Shown here: positions 31,701 to 37,351 of the stretch, piece after piece
Numbering within the stretch: position 1 is the first letter of the stretch
How the letters are laid out: each line of letters begins with the position of its first letter
Virus record (IMG/VR): IMGVR_UViG_3300008952_000141
Coordinates: 1-37,351 of that record
DNA: 37,351 nt
Strand: one strand, 5' to 3'
Origin: a virus
Made by a program: the position numbers and the translations under genes
Notes under the pieces: model-generated
What the model was told of the DNA's origin: nothing
The model's input: only the letters and a program-made list of their open reading frames with translations
The model's database searches: none

Positions 31701-32997
31701 CAGCAGGTGTAAATGAATATGAAGCATTAGACACAGTAAAATGCTCTGTTGTCTTCATTGAATCGATAAACATCCCGAATGGATTGGCTGACTGGCCTGA
31801 TTCATTCACCCTTTTTCCGTCGGGATGCGACCAACCGTAAGTCAGCATCATAAAAATTTTCCCGAATCCGCCCGGGGAAGTCAATCCAGATATCTCTCCA
31901 ATCCGAGATTTATCATGAAGCTTTAAAACTAGCTGGCCCTCTGTAAAAATTATACTATTTACCCTGGGATACACATTAATAGTAAGGCTCATGAGTGACA
32001 TAAACGGCCTGAACGGGTCGAGAACGCCTGACTGGTTTCCGGTGAGGCCCCCTATCCTCTTCGGACCGTTCGGGCCATGTTCATCAGCGTTCACTAGCGT
32101 CTGTGGTGATGTAAAAACCTCCATTCCGCTTATCCACTTTAAAGACTTTCCCTCTTCTTCGCCTGCCTTTGACGTGCTGTTGAATCTAGATGCTGAAATG
32201 AGATCGCTTCCCTTGTCCGAGTTCATATCTTGACCGAGAAGAAATCTGTAAAGGTTGGGTGCTCTTACTAGTGGATTTTTAAAATCTTCAGAAGTCCCTT
32301 CCTGCAAAAACTGAACGTCTAGGTAGGGTACTGCCCTTGACATCTCAATAGTTGACAGTGCATTGAGAAATACTGTCAGTGTCATATTGTCAGCTGCTGC
32401 ATTTGAAAATGCCCTGTTTTGAGATGAAATATTATACACCTTTGTCTCAAACGACAGTGCTGCAGACTCTTCTGCAAGTTCCGCCTGAGCAGTATCACCC
32501 GACCTGGGTGCTGTCATTCCTTGAAATCCGGAGCATGCATTGATGGGTACTAAATCAGCGCCCGTAAAAATTGGGCTGTTAGGCCAGGGTTTTTCCCCGT
32601 GAAAACATGAGAGGTCTTCTGCATTGTCCAGCGCTGGCTGGATTGCGAGAATGCTCTGTGACTCGGGAGGTAGCATCATGATCATGGCTGTAACGATGTC
32701 GTCAGCTGGAAGACACCCGATTAGATTTGAGAATAAAAGGTCTCTAACAAAATCTAACGTTGTTGCTTCTTCTAAATTCAGGTACTTGGACACAACGCCG
32801 CCTGCAGAGGTTCCTTGTTCTTCGTCCCCCTCAGAGACTGAGGATTCTTTTAAGGCATCTTGAAAAAATGATGATAGTTTATAATACTGCCCGATGCCCC
32901 TCAGCGCTTCGTATAGCGCACCCAGCCGGGAGGTTGTGGTTACCTCCGCGCCGGCCTGATGAGCTGCATCGATTTCTTCTGGTTTTGTTTCTGCCAT
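28783..32997 (-). CDS. Large baseplate/hub-like tail protein (1404 aa)
   Basis: A 1404-residue virion protein. The region around residues 320-450 has the pattern of phage baseplate hub proteins (MLTYGWSHPDG near 385, then a strand-rich TTEHFTVSNASYSFTPAG). Around residue 980, HTIAPGKFTTQAELL matches a phrase common in large tail proteins of marine phages. Residues 1010-1110 are a charged coiled coil (EERDQKAIDEGKKL), and the last 300 residues have scattered Cys, His and Trp (GWECGGPINVFWARLQCG) without a family match; this part could be an enzymatic or receptor-binding domain. The neighbouring genes are LysM/gp53-like and tail proteins, all leftward. ATG 32997 has a weak ribosome site. Family-level function is inferred. 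Confidence 0.7.
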   Translation of the reverse strand: MAETKPEEIDAAHQAGAEVTTTSRLGALYEALRGIGQYYKLSSFFQDALKESSVSEGDEEQGTSAGGVVSKYLNLEEATTLDFVRDLLFSNLIGCLPADDIVTAMIMMLPPESQSILAIQPALDNAEDLSCFHGEKPWPNSPIFTGADLVPINACSGFQGMTAPRSGDTAQAELAEESAALSFETKVYNISSQNRAFSNAAADNMTLTVFLNALSTIEMSRAVPYLDVQFLQEGTSEDFKNPLVRAPNLYRFLLGQDMNSDKGSDLISASRFNSTSKAGEEEGKSLKWISGMEVFTSPQTLVNADEHGPNGPKRIGGLTGNQSGVLDPFRPFMSLMSLTINVYPRVNSIIFTEGQLVLKLHDKSRIGEISGLTSPGGFGKIFMMLTYGWSHPDGKRVNESGQSANPFGMFIDSMKTTEHFTVSNASYSFTPAGEVDLTLKIYSRAAGDLTTDVGILDDVCANSIKLMQEFEDLAMEASNTIPDDPTPGFQSRSISVLKAADASSGAYAMTFSDTNVSAFKKQLKIMKKSPDADLQKISEEMFDRLMMMNDAKEKITTTFEKKLKLLSSGPDPWLCAPSSKLIESHPELGPQYLASYLSKGKGKKLVSFAKAVSIFIGGPLKSQGNYAEVQFFYGCLNDKASYARSCAIASFPLPLTGDRNLPDALRAAAKATGYNMTLGDFMGLMNNYYFDNHLCPVYGFSRTKGVTQKIDKDTGLIETKYKDDKAERRSADAIEGVLAKAYNNANWPFIQPLLTFSMKTAPIATLPDSQSRYAGMTAHNQKNSILRVYFEDTKADVYTGTASMIQTAFQEFIPDAVLLESEPESGESETTNDIGERIGLYNSTRNFIEAGKSVALLKEMGLLKVEGGQIVFPNTGEWKELLKSMSPYIDVGSSHTAVQSLSVQNQGGGELQTINMLRGSMNDASGRPNPVQMPMQMLPSKATAEFFGCPLLAPMQQFFIDMRTGTDIDSTYSIFKVAHTIAPGKFTTQAELLYSSGYSRFQAAASKMNNLAKRLQAKYPGMEITGGNYDEFLEERDQKAIDEGKKLNETFEEDLVAAQKKWDDSVRADGEKAMKELSDLNARRAQIRAIKGQIATCHVDVMGQHRRWMEAVEIHGQACYDYVRKANCVGDYVDVDHKVKVGNKYSDLMWAAQDHHKDFVNAGWECGGPINVFWARLQCGPGMYASGKAYINGRKPKSRSHPINLVGASMLVKKGTMHAIKGSKCAHQISKGGNGRCATTLADANAAKQAYYDTTGEVMALLKPLTLAGFHSLTEKEQDQIKFLVGSTKSDTIIRVTAGAFLMPGSTANSYPGGHWAEAWRTLSYTSMSPIMHVIHLMDQNGGWASSKNGSFDMGKPNWIPDWWHLRDLDEKDPAVVAYNDKHGGANNLNAVELWKEGRSGKSS

Positions 32998-33006
32998 CTG
33001 TCTTGC

Positions 33007-33297
33007 TTACCCTAATGCTGTTATGATTCGACTCACTTCTTTGGGAATGATCAAATGAGTTCCAGCTGGCACCTGAAGACCCCATCCGATGCCAGAAGCA
33101 GCTGCAATCACCCACCAAAGTGAAGAGTCACCATAATGACGCTGAGCCACTATGTCTAGTCGTTCTGACTCCTGTAACGCTACTACATGGTAGCCTATTG
33201 ATTTATTTTTAACTAGTGCACGTACAATCTTACGAGCTTCAGAAGTCCCATAAAATCGTTGCTGTATTCTAGTAGACTGTGGGTATCTAGACGGCAT
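33007..33297 (-). CDS. LysM/gp53-like baseplate wedge protein
   Basis: A 96-residue protein. The C-terminal half fits the LysM-type fold of T4 gp53-like baseplate proteins: ALQESERLDIVAQRHYGD, then LWWVIAAASGI, then a PAGTHLIIP close. Such proteins sit in the baseplate wedge and can hold peptidoglycan or neighbouring subunits. ATG 33297 has a strong AGGAGGG 5 nt upstream. It lies between two very large tail proteins, which supports a baseplate place. It is short for gp53 but typical for the marine-phage version. Confidence 0.85.
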   Translation of the reverse strand: MPSRYPQSTRIQQRFYGTSEARKIVRALVKNKSIGYHVVALQESERLDIVAQRHYGDSSLWWVIAAASGIGWGLQVPAGTHLIIPKEVSRIITALG

Positions 33298-33320
33298 TTA
33301 TTCCCTCCTGTCTGATTTTC

Positions 33321-36300
33321 CTAGTCACCATCATAAGGATCTCCTCCGATCGTACGAGACATGCGGCCGACGTTATAGACAGGGCCTCGATTCATACCGT
33401 GATGATCAATGCCAGGTGCAATGTCGTGCATCGGTGAGAATGAGATAGTTACCTGGCACGACTTCGGAGCTTTGTCACCCGGCGAGTCAGTTGTCCATGT
33501 GGTATCAAACCAGTTGAAATCCATCTGAGTCACTACGCCAGCGAGGCCGCGGCCGCGAGTAGATTCAAATGCTCGTGTAATCGGATTGACATCCGGCTTT
33601 AGAAAGTTAAATCCAAGTTCATCAACAGGCGTAGGCACCTGAAAGAAGGCGTCGGATATCTCACCTTGCCCTGGCGCAAGTTGAAAGTAGTTTTTATTGA
33701 AGAGTAATTCATAGGGTACCTCAAACTCTGTGTCTTCTTCGAGGCCCCCCTTCAGAGCCGCTCGCAGCCAAAAAGAGTTGTATTTAGCTTTTCGGATCTT
33801 GTTCCTTAACTTATGGCCCACACCAGACGTTTCCTCATAATCAATCATCTTAAGCTTGGCTCCACCGTATTTTGCAAGACCCATTATATCACCGCTTTTC
33901 AGTGCGTCGGCGACTGAGTCAAGACTCAGGGACGTCGCATCAACTTCGATAACTATGCCAGCTGGAATTTGAATCTTCTTCTTAATCTCTCCTTTGCCCA
34001 TTTTACCCTTCTTTCTCCCCAAGAAATTCAAGCTGATTTTCTTCATCCACGTGGCTGAGCAAGCTTGTTTTACCTCAAACTTCAGCAACGTAGGCGGCCC
34101 TAAGGGAATCAAAGGCGGTGTTTTGGCCTCTTTTTCCTTCTCGTCAACATCCTTGGGCGGAGGGATGGGATCCGGTGGGGGAGAACCACTAATATTTCCT
34201 TCCTCTCCTAGCCCAAACAATCTAGCCAGCGCAAATCTCGAATAATTAGATTTAATCAGATCGCCCAGGCGAATTCGTATGACAGGAGAAGCAGTTGGTA
34301 TCTGAGAAAATGGAACAGTTATGTTACCGTCTTTGTGTGAAATGCTGGTTCCGGCACTGTACTGAGGATAGATCATAGTTGTTAAAAGATTTATCTTCCA
34401 CCACATTTCATCGAAGTCATTTGGGTTTGTCGAGACGATCCAGAATGACATCCCAATGGTGCGTTGAGTCTTGTTATACGTCATGACAGGATCTGCCCTG
34501 CCGTACCCTTGGGTGGAGTCGTAGGAGACTGAATATGAATCAGTAAGCGACGTTAGAAAAGCATTAAATGCTACTATTTGATTAGTTCTTAGATCATGGA
34601 AGTAAAAGGGTACATACTCTCCCTCCAGCGCGGTCTCGGTGGCCTCGACAGCTTCACTTGACAGTCGATTATTCGGGCTTTCATGAATTTTTTGATAATT
34701 CTCAATCTCCTCAAAGCCTTGAGATGCGAAGTCTCCCTGGGCCCATCTCACCGGAACCCATTCAGCGGGTGGTGATCCCATGCCTGCATTGGCAGCGATA
34801 CCTCGAACTTTTAAACTAAAAAGATAGGAAGACGGTAGCTGTCCGGTTCCCCAAACTAAGGATATGTGATCGGTCGGGTCAGCCAGGTCTCGAGGTGCAT
34901 AAAAGCTCCTTCCCACGCGGACATCCTGATTGCCGTATTGAACTGAATTTGAATCAAGCGATGAGATCTTATTGCCGGCCAGCCAGTCGTCATTTGTGAT
35001 CGCTTCAGAATAGATCTCTCCTAGCCCAGTAAGTAGATTTATATACGCCACTAATTTTGAATTCTTGATAGTGTCAATTACATCCGCGATTGCTCCAAGG
35101 GCTGCAAAGAAATTCCCACTCTTAAAGAGTCTTCCAAATGCAAGCCCTATTTCAATCGTAGACCTAATGATAGACCTGAAAACTATTGAATAGTATCCGG
35201 GCGAATCATTGATATTAGCACCGCCTGGCAAGAAGCTTAACAGCCCGCCCCCTCCATCATCAGAAAATGCGATCTCTCCAAAAAACACCTGAATTCCTGT
35301 GGCCACTGCATCATCAAACGGAAGATGAGCGTTTCCGTTAGCATTGTGCGTTACACCAAAAACTGTGGGTTTCATGAGCACACCCATAGGCGGGTCTCCC
35401 GATGTTCCCAGTTTTAACTTCTTACGAATGGCATTCCCTCTCTCGGATGCTCTCGCGGAGAAGACTGTGTCACCTACGGGGGAAATAAATGCGTTTATGA
35501 TTGCGGCCACTATCTTTATCAGTATCTCAATGACTATCACCAACGCGACTGTGAGTGTCGTCATTCCCATCTTGGGTATTGCTGAGAACGGCTCGAGAGG
35601 GCTATTCATAGTACCCCACGACTTGGTCTCCCACGTATCCGTTTTTGTGGCTACCCGGGGCTGGACCTTCGAGGAGCCTCCGAAACCAGGGTTGGAGCTG
35701 TTCTTCGCGTACATGTCACTTCTGTCGACCTTAGATGAGCCCAGCTGAGCAAGTGATGGGAGTAGGCCCTGGGGTGAAGCCCCGGCGAATCCTTCGCCTC
35801 CTACCTTGTGTCCTGTGGCTAGAATCAACATTTTCTCAGCTATGCCTTTCATCTCCTTGAGCTTCACATCATCAGAGTTTTCATGATACTCGCCTATTGT
35901 CCCCTGCTTACTGGCAAAATTGAGATTATCGACATCCCTAGCAGATTGCACGCCCGGTTCCATGTATGGCGTATTACCGCCCGGGTCGAATCGATTCGCT
36001 GTAGCTAAGACTGGGCTTATGAGATGCTCTTGTGCTGCGCGGGCATTGACATCATGACCTGTCAAGTCCTGGGCCTTTCCAGACTTGTCAATTACAGTGC
36101 CTAACTCTTCTGCAGAGAATGTCCCGCCTTGTCGCTTTCTGGGATCGCCGCCACCTGAGATTGTTGAAAAATAGTTTTTTGCCCCCTCGTGGTCGATCGT
36201 CGCATCGCCGCCTGAGGCGTCCTGAAGATATCTTTTATCCTCGCCTCCGTCACCTGTCGTGGGATGTGATGGTGTTCCGTCATCCTCTCGGAGAGAAAAT

Positions 36301-36524
36301 TCAGAAGTTTCATTGCTGATGGTGTACTGATTATTGTCGGGGACAGTGGAAGTAGCGTAATTAGTGTATCGGCCCAAGGCCTCCTTTAGATCACCGTCGA
36401 GGTCATCTAAGTATGGATCAGATGACAGATCACCGCCCTGATCGACAACGTAGTCTATCCGATCTGTTGCGACATTTCCGTAGCTGTCTTTGCTTAGAAA
36501 ATCTTTGAGCTTTTCTCTGGCCAC
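33321..36524 (-). CDS. Large tail/baseplate-associated virion protein with membrane-like segment (1067 aa)
   Basis: A 1067-residue protein. Residues 1-310 are polar and Gly/Asp-rich. A hydrophobic stretch of about 27 residues (TLTVALVIVIEILIKIV and onward, near residue 325) looks membrane-spanning, followed by another hydrophobic region near 465. From about residue 635, VPFYFHDLRTNQIVAFNAFL and DFDEMWWKINLLTTMIYPQ are phrases I associate with tail proteins of marine phages. A Pro-rich linker lies near 778-811, and the end holds SFSPMHDIAPG and HGMNRGPVYNVG. The start is GTG at 36524 with AGGAGA 8 nt upstream. A role in the tail tip or DNA ejection is inferred from position and the membrane segment. 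Confidence 0.72.
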   Translation of the reverse strand: MAREKLKDFLSKDSYGNVATDRIDYVVDQGGDLSSDPYLDDLDGDLKEALGRYTNYATSTVPDNNQYTISNETSEFSLREDDGTPSHPTTGDGGEDKRYLQDASGGDATIDHEGAKNYFSTISGGGDPRKRQGGTFSAEELGTVIDKSGKAQDLTGHDVNARAAQEHLISPVLATANRFDPGGNTPYMEPGVQSARDVDNLNFASKQGTIGEYHENSDDVKLKEMKGIAEKMLILATGHKVGGEGFAGASPQGLLPSLAQLGSSKVDRSDMYAKNSSNPGFGGSSKVQPRVATKTDTWETKSWGTMNSPLEPFSAIPKMGMTTLTVALVIVIEILIKIVAAIINAFISPVGDTVFSARASERGNAIRKKLKLGTSGDPPMGVLMKPTVFGVTHNANGNAHLPFDDAVATGIQVFFGEIAFSDDGGGGLLSFLPGGANINDSPGYYSIVFRSIIRSTIEIGLAFGRLFKSGNFFAALGAIADVIDTIKNSKLVAYINLLTGLGEIYSEAITNDDWLAGNKISSLDSNSVQYGNQDVRVGRSFYAPRDLADPTDHISLVWGTGQLPSSYLFSLKVRGIAANAGMGSPPAEWVPVRWAQGDFASQGFEEIENYQKIHESPNNRLSSEAVEATETALEGEYVPFYFHDLRTNQIVAFNAFLTSLTDSYSVSYDSTQGYGRADPVMTYNKTQRTIGMSFWIVSTNPNDFDEMWWKINLLTTMIYPQYSAGTSISHKDGNITVPFSQIPTASPVIRIRLGDLIKSNYSRFALARLFGLGEEGNISGSPPPDPIPPPKDVDEKEKEAKTPPLIPLGPPTLLKFEVKQACSATWMKKISLNFLGRKKGKMGKGEIKKKIQIPAGIVIEVDATSLSLDSVADALKSGDIMGLAKYGGAKLKMIDYEETSGVGHKLRNKIRKAKYNSFWLRAALKGGLEEDTEFEVPYELLFNKNYFQLAPGQGEISDAFFQVPTPVDELGFNFLKPDVNPITRAFESTRGRGLAGVVTQMDFNWFDTTWTTDSPGDKAPKSCQVTISFSPMHDIAPGIDHHGMNRGPVYNVGRMSRTIGGDPYDGD

Positions 36525-36545
36525 GCTTTACTTCTCCTGCTTAAA

Positions 36546-36791
36546 TTAACTATCAAGACTCTTAAGTTTCTCTCTAAACTCTTCGCGCTGCTCATCAGTC
36601 ATCTCGTTCATCGCTTCACCAAAGGAAGCAACACTGGGCATAAAAACAGACTTTATGTCCTCGATGAACTCCTCTACAAAGCCTTGCTGGCCGTCGTCAA
36701 GCTGCTCAAACAGCTGCTTGAATCGCTCATCTTCTTTCACCATCTTTTTCACATCTATGTTCATCAAGTCACTTATGTTTAATTTAGACAT
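36546..36791 (-). CDS. Small acidic helical protein in the tail block
   Basis: An 81-residue, mostly helical, acidic protein (KMVKEDERFKQLFEQLDD, MTDEQREEFREKLKSL). No motif is recognised. ATG 36791 has GAGGTG upstream, so translation is likely. It sits between a possible tape-measure-related protein and the 1067-residue tail protein, so a tail assembly chaperone or minor tail part is possible. Confidence 0.65.
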   Translation of the reverse strand: MSKLNISDLMNIDVKKMVKEDERFKQLFEQLDDGQQGFVEEFIEDIKSVFMPSVASFGEAMNEMTDEQREEFREKLKSLDS

Positions 36792-36811
36792 CTTTCACCT
36801 CTTTTATAATC

Positions 36812-37351
36812 TTAAACCTTTGCAACAACTTGCATCGCGTCGGTATTTAGTAGTTCTGTTGCAATTTGCTCTGCATTCATCTTTATGTTTAGCGTAACTG
36901 TTAATGCCAGCGGCTTATCTTTTATCTTACTAAAGTCTTTAACCACTTGTGTACCCTTTGCGATCGAATCGATTGTTTTGTCAATCTTTATCTCTGGGAT
37001 TCCTTCGACTGTTTCTTTTATTGTCTCGAGAACGGTAATTAGTTGATTTGCGTTAGCAAGGATCCCGTCTGCTTGGGATATCATACCTTCGAGTAGCTCC
37101 GGAGTTACATTCCCGAAGAGGCCGCCTTCGGGTGAAAACACTTTGAACATTTCTTTAAATGACCCCAGACCGAAGGTTTCGAGACCCCCGAAACCCGAAA
37201 GCAGATCGCCCATGGATCCTAGCTCTTCTTCTAAGCCTCCTGTCAGTGATACACCCAGTCCTCCGAACATCCCGCCGAGGTCAGGCATATATGATTCTGT
37301 AGCACCTAACAATGACTTGCCTAAGCCCATGATAGAGTCCAGGGCTGAGCC
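36812..37351 (-). CDS. Partial tail protein (C-terminal part; 5' end outside window)
   Basis: At least 179 residues; the frame stays open to the window edge (codons before the Met at 37330 read GSALDSI), so the true start is probably outside. The visible part starts Gly-rich (repeated MGG, GGL and SGFGG phrases), continues as a helical region (ADGILANANQLITVLETIKE), and ends with a strand-like LALTVTLNIKM and helix. Such ends occur in tail tape-measure or tail-tip proteins, but this piece is too short to decide. Confidence 0.6.
   Translation of the reverse strand, partial: GSALDSIMGLGKSLLGATESYMPDLGGMFGGLGVSLTGGLEEELGSMGDLLSGFGGLETFGLGSFKEMFKVFSPEGGLFGNVTPELLEGMISQADGILANANQLITVLETIKETVEGIPEIKIDKTIDSIAKGTQVVKDFSKIKDKPLALTVTLNIKMNAEQIATELLNTDAMQVVAKV

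Overview
This window reads as part of the genome of a tailed, probably contractile-tailed (myovirus-like) phage, most likely of a marine Gram-negative bacterium. The basis is dense packing of leftward genes with almost no gaps, strong Shine-Dalgarno sites, very long tail, baseplate and fibre genes, and a phage-style replication and nucleotide-metabolism set. The fibre-like repeats and baseplate proteins resemble those I know from marine phages, and one protein has a bacterial lipobox signal. The host is an inference. I see no integrase, tRNA, IS element, CRISPR array or rRNA.

Layout, following transcription from right to left (all genes are on the minus strand except one at 2688-3347). (1) 37351-28783, tail and baseplate block: the end of a possibly tape-measure-related protein (cut by the window edge), a small acidic protein, a 1067-residue virion protein with a membrane-like segment, a LysM/gp53-like baseplate protein and a 1404-residue hub/baseplate-like protein. 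(2) 28739-21525, replication and recombination: a polymerase-domain-only family A DNA polymerase, a small phage-type protein, a degenerate HD-domain protein, a highly charged protein, a gp32-like ssDNA-binding protein, RecA/UvsX, a FEN-type 5' nuclease and a DnaB-type helicase. (3) 21512-17257: class II (B12-dependent) ribonucleotide reductase, a small Cys-rich protein, a ClpP-like protease and an amidase endolysin. (4) 17163-5116: three long fibre-like proteins with internal duplications and a shared C-terminal module, a DUF5659-like protein, then small virion-type proteins. (5) 5114-35, repair and nucleotide pool: a J-domain protein, an MBD4-like T/G-mismatch glycosylase, a lipoprotein, a plus-strand metallophosphoesterase, a Fpg/Nei glycosylase with no zinc-finger cysteines and an apparent AUU start, an acidic unknown, an all-alpha NTP pyrophosphatase (dUTPase/MazG-like) and ThyX.

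How it fits together: NrdJ makes dNDP/dNTP, the dUTPase-like enzyme and ThyX keep U low and make dTMP, and two base-excision glycosylases remove damaged or deaminated bases. RecA, SSB, helicase, FEN and polymerase copy and recombine the genome. Two strong leftward terminators (7002-7034 and 25111-25143) and several promoter candidates divide the leftward genes into transcription units. Three of those candidates share a TTGTAC box 17-18 bp before a TATAAT-like box.

Most worth a second look: the MBD4-like glycosylase, the AUU-started zincless Fpg/Nei enzyme, the stand-alone family A polymerase with altered motifs B and C, the HD protein that has lost its HD aspartate, the fibre-tip module found three times in two proteins, and the shared promoter motif.
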